A stretch of DNA of 60,439 bases from UBA3537 sp045561735 (GTDB lineage Bacteria > Bacteroidota > Bacteroidia > Flavobacteriales > Flavobacteriaceae): the NCBI GenBank assembly GCA_045561735.1, contig JBJKXC010000002.1:1-60439 (forward strand). The letters are read 5' to 3'. A program made the translations under genes and the position numbers. The notes below the pieces were generated by a model that made no database searches, was not told where the DNA came from, and saw nothing but the letters and a program-made list of their open reading frames with translations. This document shows, in pieces, positions 32,658-41,958 of the stretch; positions within the stretch are counted from its first letter, which is position 1, and each line of letters starts with the position of its first letter.

Positions 32658-35288
32658 ATGAGTATTCCATCTAAATACGATGCAGCTATAGTTGAGCAAA
32701 AATGGTATGACTATTGGATGAAGCATAATTTTTTTCATTCAACTCCGGATGAAAGGATTCCCTATACCATTGTGATCCCCCCGCCAAATGTCACCGGTAT
32801 TTTACACATGGGCCACATGCTTAATAATACCATACAAGATGTGCTCATCAGACGTGCGCGGTTGCAAGGTAAAAATGCGTGTTGGGTACCGGGTACGGAC
32901 CATGCTTCCATAGCAACGGAGGCCAAGGTGATTGCAAAGCTTAAGGAAAAAGGGATTGATAAAAACGATTTGAGCCGTGAGGAGTTTTTGGCGCATGCTT
33001 GGGAATGGACTCACGAATATGGCGGTGTTATTTTAAATCAGCTCAAAAAGCTGGGTTGTTCTTGTGATTGGGATCGCACCAAGTTCACGCTAGACATAGA
33101 TATGAGTGCATCTGTCATTTCTGTTTTTATCGACCTTTACAATAAAGGTTTGATTTATAGAGGATTCAGAATGGTTAATTGGGATCCACAAGCACAAACG
33201 ACCCTGTCAGACGAAGAGGTAATTTACGAAGAGCGACAAGGCAATTTATACCATGTAACATACGGAATTCAAGGCAGCGATGAGCAGCTTACCATTGCCA
33301 CCACGCGTCCTGAAACCATTTTAGGAGATTCAGCTATTTGTATCAACCCTAATGATGATCGATTCAAGCATTTAAAAGGAAAAAAAGCGATTGTTCCTAT
33401 TTGCAATAGAGTTGTTCCAATTATTGAAGATGAATATGTTGACATAGAATTTGGTACAGGATGTTTGAAAGTAACCCCTGCCCACGACGAGAATGATAAA
33501 ATATTGGGTGATAAGCATGGCTTAGAAGTCATTGATATTTTTAACCCAGATGCCACGCTTAATAGTTACGGATTGCATTATGAAGGAAAGGATCGTTTTG
33601 TAGTGCGTAAAGAAATTTCAAAAGAATTAAAAGCCAAAGGCTGTCTGGTCAAAACGGAATCTCATTTGCACAAGGTGGGAACCTCTGAGCGCACCAAAGT
33701 GGTGATTGAGCCGCGGCTTTCAGACCAGTGGTTTTTGAAAATGGAAGGCTTGGCAAAACCTGCTATTGAAGCCGTTTTAGACACTGAAATCGTTAAATTA
33801 TTTCCTAAAAAGTTCAATAATACCTACCGCCATTGGATGGAGAACATTCGTGACTGGAATATTTCAAGACAGTTGTATTGGGGGCAACAAATACCTGCCT
33901 ATTATTTCGGAGACGGAAAGGACGACTTCGTAGTAGCAGATTCCAAAGAAGCTGCTCTTGAACTGGTGCATAAAAAAACTCAAAATAACAACATAAAAAT
34001 TGAAAATTTAAGACAAGATTCCGATGTTTTAGACACTTGGTTTTCGTCTTGGCTTTGGCCGATTTCTGTCTTTGATGGTATAAGAAATCCCAACAACGAA
34101 GAGATCAATTATTATTACCCAACTAATGATTTGGTTACTGGTCCAGATATTTTATTTTTCTGGGTGGCCAGAATGATTGTTGCTGGTTTTGAATTTAGAG
34201 ATAAAAAACCGTTTCAAAATGTTTATTTGACGGGGTTGGTTCGAGATAAGGAACGTCGAAAAATGAGTAAATCTTTGGGCAATTCTCCGGATGCTTTAAA
34301 ATTAATTGAAGATTTTGGAGCTGATGGGGTGCGCGTAGGACTCTTATTGAGTTCTGCTGCAGGCAATGATTTATTATTTGATGAAGCGCTCTGTCAACAA
34401 GGAAAAGCATTTGGAAATAAAATTTGGAATGCTTTTCGACTTATTGATGGTTGGGAAATTGCTGAAATAGATCAACCTGAACATGCGGCCATTGCATTGG
34501 AATGGTACGCCTCTAAATTTCAAAAAGTCTTATCTGAAATTGAAGACTATTTTAGTAAATACCGTTTGAGTGATGCTTTGATGGCCATCTATAAACTTGT
34601 ATGGGATGATTTTTGTTCTTGGCTGCTCGAAATGATCAAGCCCGATTATGGCGCACCTATCGATCAAAAAACACATGCTAGTGTTGTGCGCTTGCTGGAA
34701 GAAAATTTGAAAATTTTACACCCCTTTATACCATTTTTAACTGAAGAAATATGGCAATTATTAAAAACACGCACCTCAGATCAAGCGCTTATTGTTTCGA
34801 GTTGGCCCGCGTCAGTTTCTTATGATATTTCTTTGTTGGACGAATTTCATTTTGCTTCGCAAGTTATTTCTGGCATCCGAAATTTACGTAAACAAATACA
34901 AATTCCATTTAAAACAACAGTTGAACTTCATGTGATCAATAAGGCATCAAGTACTCAAAAATTTGATGGTTTAATTTCTAAGCTCGGCAATATTTCTAAA
35001 ATTAATTATACAGATAGCTCGGTTGAAAAAGCATTTTCGTTTCGTATACACTCAAATGAGTACTTTCTAGTAGCTGATATAGCAATTGATTCAGAGGCTG
35101 AGGTTGCCAAGATCAAAGAAGAATTGAACTATACCAAAGGATTTTTAAAATCTGTCCAGAAAAAACTTTCAAATACGCGTTTTGTATTGAATGCTCCCGA
35201 GCAAGTGGTGGCAAGTGAAAAGAAAAAGGAAGCCGATGCCTTGGCAAAGATTCAAACCCTGGAGTCAAGCTTGAAAAATCTGACCTAA
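32658..35288 (+). CDS. valS: Valine--tRNA ligase
   Basis: 876 residues, class I synthetase. The HIGH motif is 'HMGHMLNN' and KMSKS is 'KMSKSLGNSPDALK'. The editing (CP1) domain lies between (about 190-340, 'TTRPETILGDSAI'). The C-terminal tRNA-binding coiled coil (about 810-876, 'KIKEELNYTKGFLKSVQKKL') is present. Length is complete. It ends 2 bases from the convergent ACBP gene. Confidence 0.98.
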   Translation: MSIPSKYDAAIVEQKWYDYWMKHNFFHSTPDERIPYTIVIPPPNVTGILHMGHMLNNTIQDVLIRRARLQGKNACWVPGTDHASIATEAKVIAKLKEKGIDKNDLSREEFLAHAWEWTHEYGGVILNQLKKLGCSCDWDRTKFTLDIDMSASVISVFIDLYNKGLIYRGFRMVNWDPQAQTTLSDEEVIYEERQGNLYHVTYGIQGSDEQLTIATTRPETILGDSAICINPNDDRFKHLKGKKAIVPICNRVVPIIEDEYVDIEFGTGCLKVTPAHDENDKILGDKHGLEVIDIFNPDATLNSYGLHYEGKDRFVVRKEISKELKAKGCLVKTESHLHKVGTSERTKVVIEPRLSDQWFLKMEGLAKPAIEAVLDTEIVKLFPKKFNNTYRHWMENIRDWNISRQLYWGQQIPAYYFGDGKDDFVVADSKEAALELVHKKTQNNNIKIENLRQDSDVLDTWFSSWLWPISVFDGIRNPNNEEINYYYPTNDLVTGPDILFFWVARMIVAGFEFRDKKPFQNVYLTGLVRDKERRKMSKSLGNSPDALKLIEDFGADGVRVGLLLSSAAGNDLLFDEALCQQGKAFGNKIWNAFRLIDGWEIAEIDQPEHAAIALEWYASKFQKVLSEIEDYFSKYRLSDALMAIYKLVWDDFCSWLLEMIKPDYGAPIDQKTHASVVRLLEENLKILHPFIPFLTEEIWQLLKTRTSDQALIVSSWPASVSYDISLLDEFHFASQVISGIRNLRKQIQIPFKTTVELHVINKASSTQKFDGLISKLGNISKINYTDSSVEKAFSFRIHSNEYFLVADIAIDSEAEVAKIKEELNYTKGFLKSVQKKLSNTRFVLNAPEQVVASEKKKEADALAKIQTLESSLKNLT

Positions 35289-35290
35289 GT

Positions 35291-35557
35291 TTAAGTTCTG
35301 TAAAGTAAATATTTTTTTGCCAACGCGATATAGCGTCTTTTTGCTTCGTACTGTGAAATGTTTTCAATCTGAAATAGTGCATTTGTCTTAAACGCATTGA
35401 TAATGGCTTTGCTACTTCCTGGTCGGCTGTAATCATTAGTGGCTTTTTTGTAGTAGGCATAAAGCTTTAGCAAGGTATCCGCAGGAAATGGCTCCTTGTG
35501 ATTATTTATGCTTTTAACGGCAATATCAAATTCAGTATCTAAATTACTTTGCTCCAT
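35291..35557 (-). CDS. Acyl-CoA-binding protein
   Basis: 88 residues from the ATG at 35557, which lies 1 base past the psd stop. A longer in-frame start at 35617 would overlap psd and was rejected. The four-helix ACBP fold is recognisable: 'DTLLKLYAYYKKAT' (the conserved LYxxYKxAT motif), 'FKTNALFQIENISQYEAKRRYIALAKKYL' (over helices 3-4). It binds long-chain acyl-CoA esters in the cytoplasm. Located downstream of psd and cdsA, in a phospholipid-synthesis cluster. Confidence 0.9.
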   Translation of the reverse strand: MEQSNLDTEFDIAVKSINNHKEPFPADTLLKLYAYYKKATNDYSRPGSSKAIINAFKTNALFQIENISQYEAKRRYIALAKKYLLYRT

Positions 35558-35558
35558 T

Positions 35559-36206
35559 TTAAAGTTTTGCAATGACTGTTTCACCACCTCTAACTTTTTG
35601 ATTGAGTTTAACATCAAGTTTGGTACCCAAAGGTAAAAATAAATCTACTCTTGAACCAAATTTTATAAAACCAGCGTCATTTCCTTGAACTACATTTTGA
35701 TCTTTTTTTGCATAATTAACAATGCGTCTTGCCATAAATCCAGCAATTTGACGGTAGAGAACTTTCCCAAATTTAGAATTTTCAACAACCACTGTTGTGC
35801 GTTCATTTTTTTCACTTGATTTAGGATGCCAAGCCACTAAATATTTTCCAGGGTGGTATTTACTAAAAAGCACTTTTCCTCCAATGGGGTAGCGTGTTAC
35901 ATGTACATTTACTGGAGACATGAAAACACTTACTTGTATACGCTTGTCATTAAAATATTCGGATTCCTGAACTTCTTCTATGACAACGACTTTACCATCT
36001 ACAGGCGAAATAACATGGGCATCATCCATTTGGGTATTACGTTTGGGGTTTCTGAAAAATTGTATAATTAAAATAAAAAGGACTAGTAATCCAATTTGAA
36101 GTGTTTTTACCAGCCATGAAATCCCAATGAAATCCATCATCAAGAATAAACTTCCAATAATTATTAGACTTACAAAAATAATGGTCTGGCCTTCTTTATG
36201 AAACAT
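35559..36206 (-). CDS. psd: Phosphatidylserine decarboxylase, short form
   Basis: 215 residues, the short 'Psd-B-like' type. It makes phosphatidylethanolamine. Two N-terminal membrane helices (about 8-27 and 33-50) precede the catalytic part. Catalytic segments: 'HVISPVDGKVVVIEE' and 'VSVFMSPVNVHVTRYPIGG'. The self-cleavage site that yields the pyruvoyl group is 'FIKFGSRVDLFL' (Gly-Ser). It overlaps cdsA by 11 bases. Confidence 0.95.
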   Translation of the reverse strand: MFHKEGQTIIFVSLIIIGSLFLMMDFIGISWLVKTLQIGLLVLFILIIQFFRNPKRNTQMDDAHVISPVDGKVVVIEEVQESEYFNDKRIQVSVFMSPVNVHVTRYPIGGKVLFSKYHPGKYLVAWHPKSSEKNERTTVVVENSKFGKVLYRQIAGFMARRIVNYAKKDQNVVQGNDAGFIKFGSRVDLFLPLGTKLDVKLNQKVRGGETVIAKL

Positions 36207-37017
36207 AATTTGATAACCTTAAAAATAAATAAACAAAAGGGGCCACAAATATTGCGCTGTCCAATCGGTCAAGTAATCCTCCGTGGCCAGGCATCAATGT
36301 GCCACTGTCTTTAACGTCTGCTTGACGCTTGTATTTAGATTCTATCAAGTCGCCAATGGTTCCAAAGACACTTACCAAAACACCCATAACAAGCCAGCTT
36401 GTAAATTGTAATTCGTTGGTGAATTTAAAAATAAAATAACTCCCTACGGCGGAAAAAAATACCCCACCTAAAAACCCCTCCACTGTTTTTTTGGGAGAAA
36501 CACTTTCAAACAATTTTTGCCTTCCATAATTAGAGCCTACAAAATAAGCAAAGCTGTCATTGATCCAAATGAGGGCAAACATACCAATAATGATATTAGG
36601 GCTGTAGGTTCCAAAATTAAAAGCAATTAATGTCAGGAAAACGATGCCACCACTAATATAAAATGTAGTATTGATGTATCGGTTTGTTAACAGTTTTGGT
36701 AAACTTTTTGAAGAGAAAAGATCGCGGGTTAAAAATAATAAAACGAAAATACTTATAACGTGAAGTATTTGAGAAGCTTCATCAAGCCCAATAGAATTAC
36801 CAATCAGAATTTCCATAAAACCAAAAACAAATATAAGTCCTGTAAAAATGAGATAAGAAAACCAATTTCTTTGAGCTATGAGTTTATTGAATTCATAAAG
36901 GCAAAGAAATCCAAAAACCAACAAAAGGATCAAAAATGTAAATTTATTTTGTGCTGCAAAAACTAAAAGTATTGCGAACAAGGTACCTGAAATGACTCTT
37001 TTTATTAATTTTTCCAA
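36196..37017 (-). CDS. cdsA: Phosphatidate cytidylyltransferase
   Basis: 273 residues with about eight membrane helices. CdsA forms CDP-diacylglycerol, the precursor of all phospholipids. The signature near the C-terminus is intact: 'GDLIESKYKRQADVKDSG' followed by 'PGHGGLLDRLDS' (S-x27-P-x3-G-G-x2-D-R-x-D). The start is TTG at 37017, 8 bases after the LUD gene stop; no suitable ATG. Psd and ACBP genes follow. Confidence 0.95.
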   Translation of the reverse strand: MEKLIKRVISGTLFAILLVFAAQNKFTFLILLLVFGFLCLYEFNKLIAQRNWFSYLIFTGLIFVFGFMEILIGNSIGLDEASQILHVISIFVLLFLTRDLFSSKSLPKLLTNRYINTTFYISGGIVFLTLIAFNFGTYSPNIIIGMFALIWINDSFAYFVGSNYGRQKLFESVSPKKTVEGFLGGVFFSAVGSYFIFKFTNELQFTSWLVMGVLVSVFGTIGDLIESKYKRQADVKDSGTLMPGHGGLLDRLDSAIFVAPFVYLFLRLSNYVS

Positions 37018-37024
37018 AGCGTAG

Positions 37025-37633
37025 TTATAAATCTTCTAATAAAACCAAGTATAAGTTTTTTGCACTACTTCCATAGCTCATAAAATTGGCTTCATCATCA
37101 ATTTTAAAATGTTTAATGGTTGTAATGTTTGAAGGAATTTTTTTCTTATTCTTGAATTTAATTCCTTGTAGTCCTTGGCCGATGGTTTGTACAATTTGGC
37201 TTGTACTTGCAAAAACAATGAAGTTTTTCGGTAATTCTTTTAGTTTCTTTTCTGCAATTTGGTTCGAAGAAATAAGCAAAGAACCATCGTTAGCAATTAA
37301 ATATTCACAAGTTGTAAATAGAAAGTAACCATCGTTTATATTTTGTGTTGTTTCCCATTCAAAATTTTTGAATTTCTGTTTGAGTTTGGAATTTAAAATC
37401 AACGCTGTTTTGTCTTTCCAATTATTTTCCTCTAATATTTTTCGTAAAAATTCTTTTGCTTCTTCAAGCGACTCAGAGTAAAGAAATTTTCCGCCATTTT
37501 GATTAAAATTGACTGTAAAGAGTTCGTCAACAGGGAGTTCTTTCTTGGGTAGATATTTATCGCTCTGGTCTTTTTCTGGAGTCTTTTTTTCCTCTTTAGA
37601 TTTGGTATTAAATATTTTTCGGAATAGATTCAT
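37025..37633 (-). CDS. LUD-domain protein
   Basis: 202 residues. The first 35 residues are charged and probably disordered. From about residue 40 the LUD (lactate utilisation, LutC/YkgG-like) fold is recognisable by 'ALILNSKLKQKF', 'TTCEYLIANDGSLLISSNQ' (LUD signature region) and 'NFIVFASTSQIVQTIGQGL'. Single-domain LUD proteins encoded next to ftsH are common in flavobacteria and have no known substrate. It lies between ftsH and cdsA on the same strand. Confidence 0.82.
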   Translation of the reverse strand: MNLFRKIFNTKSKEEKKTPEKDQSDKYLPKKELPVDELFTVNFNQNGGKFLYSESLEEAKEFLRKILEENNWKDKTALILNSKLKQKFKNFEWETTQNINDGYFLFTTCEYLIANDGSLLISSNQIAEKKLKELPKNFIVFASTSQIVQTIGQGLQGIKFKNKKKIPSNITTIKHFKIDDEANFMSYGSSAKNLYLVLLEDL

Positions 37634-37719
37634 TTAGAAGAATGAGGTTTTAAGATCTAAACATACCAAAGATAAAAAATTAAACAAAAAAAGTTTAGGT
37701 TAATGAGAAAATAATACTA

Positions 37720-39666
37720 TTACTTTTTCTTTGTTTTTTCTGCCTCAGCTAGAACTTTATCGCTTTCATGAGGGCGTTTCCCAAAAATAGTTTCTAAGTT
37801 GTCTTTGAAAATCACTTCATCTTTTAGCAGTACCTCAGCAAGTTCAATAAGCTTGTCCTTGTTATCATTCAATAATGCAATGGCGCGTTGGTATTGTACT
37901 TCAATTATGTTGGATATTTCTTTGTCTATAAGCTCCGCTGTTTGCTCGCTGTAAGGCTTGGTAAAACCATATTCATTTTGACCAGATGAATCGTAATAGG
38001 TTAGATTTCCAATCTTGTCACTCAAACCATAAACAGTGACCATAGCTCTAGCCTGTTTTGTAACTTTTTCTAAGTCACTCAACGCGCCAGTGGATATCTT
38101 ATTAAATATGACTTTTTCGGCTGCCCTACCTCCCAAAGCTGCACACATTTCGTCTAACATTTGTTCGGGTCTAACAATCAACCGCTCTTCTGGTAAATAC
38201 CAAGCCGCTCCAAGTGAACGTCCTCTAGGTACAATTGTTACCTTTACCAGGGGCGCGGCATGTTCTAACATCCAGCTTACAGTAGCATGCCCCGCTTCAT
38301 GGAATGCAACTGCTTTTTTCTCATCTGGAGTGATTATCTTATTCTTTTTCTCAAGACCACCAATGATTCGGTCTACAGCATCCAAAAAGTCTTGTTTTCC
38401 AACAGCTTTCTTTCCATTTCTGGCTGCAATCAGGGCTGCTTCGTTACAAACATTTGCGATATCTGCACCTGAAAATCCTGGGGTTTGCTTGGATAGAAAA
38501 TCAGTATCTAAATCTTTGGATTTTTTTAAGGGCTTTAGATGAACCTCAAATATTTCTTTTCGCTCACGAATGTCTGGTAAGTCTACATATATTTGACGAT
38601 CAAATCGACCTGCACGCATCAATGCTTTGTCTAAAACATCAGCACGATTGGTAGCCGCTAGAACAATTACATTTGAGTTAGACCCAAAACCATCCATTTC
38701 TGTTAAAAGCTGATTCAATGTGTTTTCCCGTTCATCATTTGAGCCTGAAAAATTACTTTTACCTCTAGCACGGCCAATGGCATCGATTTCATCAATGAAA
38801 ATAATTGCAGGAGATTTGTCTTTGGCTTGCTTGAAAAGATCCCGAACTCGGGAAGCTCCAACCCCAACAAACATTTCCACAAAATCTGAACCAGAAAGTG
38901 AGAAAAAAGGCGCTTTGGCTTCTCCAGCAACTGCTTTGGCCAATAATGTTTTTCCAGTACCTGGAGGGCCAACAAGTAATGCTCCTTTTGGAATTTTTCC
39001 TCCAAGTGCTGTATATTTTTCTGGATTTTTGAGGAAATCTACAATTTCTTTAACCTCTTCCTTTGCACCTTCCAGACCAGCAACATCTTCAAATGTTGTT
39101 TTGGTTTCAAGTTTTTGATCAAAAAGTTTTGCTTTAGATTTCCCTATATTAAAAATCTGACCACCACCACCAGGACCACCGCCTCCAGACATCCTACGCA
39201 TGATAAATATCCATACGGCAATAATTAGAATGAAAGGCACGATTGAAATTAGTATGTCTCCAAAGGCATTGGTTTCCGTTTTAAAATTTAGTTCGGTACG
39301 TAGATTTTCTTCAGCAATGGTGTCTTCAAGTTGTTTTTGAAATAACTGCACGTCTCCAAATTCAAAGATGTAGTTAGGCGCTATTCCAAGTGGTAGAAAC
39401 TGCTGTGGTTGTGATTTTCTGTGTATTTCTTTTTTGGAAGCATTGTCCGTAAGATAAACTAGAGCTTCACGCTTATTAACAATTTCAACCTTCTTTACAT
39501 CTCCATCTTTTAAAAATTCAAAAAATTTAGAGGGTGTTGTGGTGATTCCATTAGAAGCACCAATACCTCCAGAAAATAAATTGAAAATTAAAAAAACAGC
39601 AATGATAATACCATATACCCAGTAGGCGTTGAACTTAAAATTATTTTGTTTTTTATCCTTTGACAT
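37720..39666 (-). CDS. ftsH: ATP-dependent zinc metalloprotease FtsH
   Basis: 648 residues. Membrane-anchored AAA+ protease for membrane-protein quality control. Two membrane helices (about 15-33 and 138-158) flank a periplasmic domain. AAA domain: Walker A 'GPPGTGKT', Walker B 'IIFIDEIDAIG', and the pore segment 'MFVGVGASRVRDLF'. The second region of homology is 'ATNRADVLDKALMRAGRFDR'. Zinc protease motif is 'HEAGH'. It is preceded by rsfS 9 bases upstream. Confidence 0.98.
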   Translation of the reverse strand: MSKDKKQNNFKFNAYWVYGIIIAVFLIFNLFSGGIGASNGITTTPSKFFEFLKDGDVKKVEIVNKREALVYLTDNASKKEIHRKSQPQQFLPLGIAPNYIFEFGDVQLFQKQLEDTIAEENLRTELNFKTETNAFGDILISIVPFILIIAVWIFIMRRMSGGGGPGGGGQIFNIGKSKAKLFDQKLETKTTFEDVAGLEGAKEEVKEIVDFLKNPEKYTALGGKIPKGALLVGPPGTGKTLLAKAVAGEAKAPFFSLSGSDFVEMFVGVGASRVRDLFKQAKDKSPAIIFIDEIDAIGRARGKSNFSGSNDERENTLNQLLTEMDGFGSNSNVIVLAATNRADVLDKALMRAGRFDRQIYVDLPDIRERKEIFEVHLKPLKKSKDLDTDFLSKQTPGFSGADIANVCNEAALIAARNGKKAVGKQDFLDAVDRIIGGLEKKNKIITPDEKKAVAFHEAGHATVSWMLEHAAPLVKVTIVPRGRSLGAAWYLPEERLIVRPEQMLDEMCAALGGRAAEKVIFNKISTGALSDLEKVTKQARAMVTVYGLSDKIGNLTYYDSSGQNEYGFTKPYSEQTAELIDKEISNIIEVQYQRAIALLNDNKDKLIELAEVLLKDEVIFKDNLETIFGKRPHESDKVLAEAEKTKKK

Positions 39667-39675
39667 ATATATTTT

Positions 39676-40047
39676 TTAATAACTTGTTTCTATTTCTGTA
39701 ATATCTGCATCACCCCAAAGATTTTCTATGTCGTAATATGCGCGTTTGTGTTTTTGGAACACATGAACCACAATGTTTACATAGTCTATTAATACCCACT
39801 CTGCATTTTCAGTGCCTTCAATTTGATAGGGCTTTTCTTGGATACTTTTACTGACATTTTTTTGGATTGAGCCGGTTATTGCATTCACTTGCGTATTGGA
39901 GTTTCCATCGCAAATGATAAAATAATCACAGACTGTATTTTCAATGTTTCTTAAATCTAGCAAGACAATATTTTCGCCTTTTATGTCTTCCATACCCTTT
40001 ACTATTAAGGATATGAGCTCGTCGGGGCTAGATGTATTTTTTATCAT
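39676..40047 (-). CDS. rsfS: Ribosome silencing factor
   Basis: 123 residues from the ATG at 40047. An in-frame ORF extends upstream to 40173, but a -7 promoter box lies at 40065-40072, inside that extension, and the family has no such N-terminus. RsfS (DUF143) binds L14 and blocks subunit joining in stationary phase. The conserved core 'VCDYFIICDGNSNTQVNAI' and 'EWVLIDYVNIVVHVF' are clear. It is upstream of ftsH in one unit. Confidence 0.94.
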   Translation of the reverse strand: MIKNTSSPDELISLIVKGMEDIKGENIVLLDLRNIENTVCDYFIICDGNSNTQVNAITGSIQKNVSKSIQEKPYQIEGTENAEWVLIDYVNIVVHVFQKHKRAYYDIENLWGDADITEIETSY

Positions 40048-40064
40048 ATATTCGTGTGATAATG

Positions 40065-40072
40065 CAAATTTA
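40065..40072 (-). promoter_or_regulatory. -7 promoter element for rsfS-ftsH
   Basis: TAAATTTG on the reverse strand, 17 bases before the chosen rsfS ATG, fits TAnnTTTG and helps decide the start. Confidence 0.5.
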
Positions 40073-40138
40073 TTATTTTTTAATTCTAAAACACGATTTA
40101 TTATCTTAATTAAATTATAATTTAACTTAAAGACTCGC

Positions 40139-40858
40139 ATGCAAATTATCAAACTCAATGCCATTGATTCCACAAATCGTTATTTGGCAGATTTAGTTTC
40201 CAAAATACCATTGAAAGATTATGCAGCGGTTATGGCTAAATACCAAAGTGCAGGCCAAGGTCAGCGCGGCTCAAATTGGCAATCTGAAAAAGGTAAGAAT
40301 TTAATAATCAGTATTTTAAAAAAAAATATTAAAACAAAAGTACAAAACCAATTTGAAATTAACATGCGTGTTTCTATGGCTGTTTTAATCACCTTAAAAA
40401 CATTTGGCATTCCAAACCTTTCTTTAAAATGGCCGAACGACATTTTGTCAGAAAACAAAAAAATTTCAGGTGTTTTGATTCAGCTACTTACAAAAAATCA
40501 AAAAATTAACCAAGCCATTATTGGTGTTGGAGTCAATGTCAACCAAACGCATTTCAACAACTTACCCCAAGCGTCTTCAATGAAATCTATTACGGGGACA
40601 GCTTTTGATATTGAGGCATTAACCACGGAACTAATGGCACAACTTAAACATTATTTTGATGTTCCAAACACGGATAAATTGATATCTGAATATGAAAGTG
40701 TATTGTTTAGAAAAAATATGCCATCATCTTTCGTTACCCCCCAAGGGTTGTCCTTCGTGGGCACTATTCAAGGGGTATCCAAAAGTGGAATGTTGCGTGT
40801 TAAGTCTGAAAAAGCAATTAAAGAATTTGATTTGAAATCCATTCAAATGCTATATTGA
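40139..40858 (+). CDS. birA: Biotin--[acetyl-CoA-carboxylase] ligase
   Basis: 239 residues. A class I (catalytic-only) BirA without the DNA-binding wing-helix domain, so not expected to be a biotin repressor. Motifs: 'DSTNRYLADL' near the start, the biotinyl-AMP loop 'QGQRGSNWQSEKG' (GRG-like), 'SLKWPNDIL' and 'GVGVNVNQTHF'. The ATG is divergent from rsfS. Its end overlaps the SRPBCC gene by 16 bases (convergent). Confidence 0.94.
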   Translation: MQIIKLNAIDSTNRYLADLVSKIPLKDYAAVMAKYQSAGQGQRGSNWQSEKGKNLIISILKKNIKTKVQNQFEINMRVSMAVLITLKTFGIPNLSLKWPNDILSENKKISGVLIQLLTKNQKINQAIIGVGVNVNQTHFNNLPQASSMKSITGTAFDIEALTTELMAQLKHYFDVPNTDKLISEYESVLFRKNMPSSFVTPQGLSFVGTIQGVSKSGMLRVKSEKAIKEFDLKSIQMLY

Positions 40859-41250
40859 ATCGATTTTGGAATGTTTGTGACCAAGGTTTCTATAAACTTT
40901 GAAATTGGACCCTTTATCATCATGGCCATCATTGGGTTAAAGTTTCCAGTAAAAGACAATTGCACTTCGGTTTTATTGGCTTCAATACTTGTAATTTTGG
41001 CTTTTAGAGTGAAGTCTAATTTTCCGCCTGCAGCCCCCAAAACAATTCTGTTGGGCGCTACTTCTGATTTTTTTTGAAGAATAATTTCAGGCATGCCAGT
41101 GAGTGCGAAAATAAACTTGTCTTTTTCTAACAGGTCAAATTTGCTGATGTTTTCAGGCATTAGTCCCTCAAAGTTTTTCACATTGCTCAGAAAATCAAAA
41201 ACTTCATTAGCCGATTTTGATAGGCTGATTTTTGGCGATTCTAAATTCAT
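40843..41250 (-). CDS. SRPBCC/polyketide-cyclase-like protein
   Basis: 135 residues, a single START-like (SRPBCC) helix-grip domain: N-terminal strand 'ANEVFDFLSNVKNFEGLMP', then a long central sheet ('LDFTLKAKITSIEANKTEVQLSF') and a C-terminal helix 'GPISKFIETLVTNIP'. Such domains bind hydrophobic ligands; the ligand here is unknown. It is 4 bases downstream of pyrE, probably in one transcript, as is common in flavobacteria. Confidence 0.85.
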   Translation of the reverse strand: MNLESPKISLSKSANEVFDFLSNVKNFEGLMPENISKFDLLEKDKFIFALTGMPEIILQKKSEVAPNRIVLGAAGGKLDFTLKAKITSIEANKTEVQLSFTGNFNPMMAMMIKGPISKFIETLVTNIPKSIQYSI

Positions 41251-41254
41251 GTTC

Positions 41255-41899
41255 TTATTTTATATCCCATTCCGATGGATTTGAATTCCATTGGGATAGT
41301 ACGTTCAATTCTTTATCATTTATAAAACCCGTATCAAGTGCTTGCTCCAACAACGTTTCGTAATTACTCAGTGTGTGAAGTTCTATATTTTTTTCTTTGA
41401 AATTGGTTTTTGAACGCTCAAAACCATAGGTAAAAATAGCAGCCATTCCTTTGACATTAACCGAGGCACTTTTCAATGCTTCTACGGCATTTAGACTACT
41501 TTTACCAGTACTAACGAGGTCTTCTACCACAACGACGCTTTGTCCTTTTTCTAAACGACCTTCAATTTGATTCTGACGCCCATGCTTTTTGGCTTCTGGT
41601 CTTACATAAACAAATGGCAGACCTAAATTATCAGCGACAATAGCACCAATCCCAATGGCCCCCGTGGCGACACCCGCAATCACATCCGGTTTGCCATAAA
41701 GATTTTCTATGTTTTTGGCGAGTTCACTTTTGATGTAATTTCGAATTGTTGGATAAGACAGCACCAGTCTATTGTCACAGTATATGGGCGATTTCCAACC
41801 AGATGCCCAGGAAAATGGTGCGTTTGGACTTAATTTAATGGCGTTGATATGAAGTAAAACTTCAGCAGTCTTTTTAGCAGTATTTTTATTAAAAATCAT
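41255..41899 (-). CDS. pyrE: Orotate phosphoribosyltransferase
   Basis: 214 residues. PyrE forms orotidine 5'-phosphate from orotate and PRPP in pyrimidine synthesis. The PRPP-binding motif is 'VVVVEDLVSTGKSSLNAVEAL'-type (seen as 'SVVVVEDLVSTGKSS'). 'FSWASGWKSPIYCDNR' and the catalytic loop 'VRPEAKKHGRQNQIEG' are typical. Complete and intact, in contrast with the decayed region directly upstream. Confidence 0.96.
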   Translation of the reverse strand: MIFNKNTAKKTAEVLLHINAIKLSPNAPFSWASGWKSPIYCDNRLVLSYPTIRNYIKSELAKNIENLYGKPDVIAGVATGAIGIGAIVADNLGLPFVYVRPEAKKHGRQNQIEGRLEKGQSVVVVEDLVSTGKSSLNAVEALKSASVNVKGMAAIFTYGFERSKTNFKEKNIELHTLSNYETLLEQALDTGFINDKELNVLSQWNSNPSEWDIK

Positions 41900-41903
41900 A
41901 GGC

Positions 41904-41911
41904 CAAAATTA
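41904..41911 (-). promoter_or_regulatory. -7-like element immediately before pyrE
   Basis: TAATTTTG on the reverse strand fits TAnnTTTG and ends 4 bases before the pyrE ATG, predicting a leaderless or nearly leaderless message. Possibly coincidental. Confidence 0.4.
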
Positions 41912-41958
41912 TTAAAAAATACTACATTTACTTTGTATTAATTTGTTTTTAATTAACA

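Noticed and set aside
38036..38542. 168-residue open frame antisense to ftsH
   Set aside because: It lies entirely within the strongly conserved ftsH coding frame, has no recognisable domain and mirrors ftsH codons; a shadow frame.
40048..40173. N-terminal extension of RsfS
   Set aside because: Family proteins start near 40047, and a -7 promoter box lies inside the extension.
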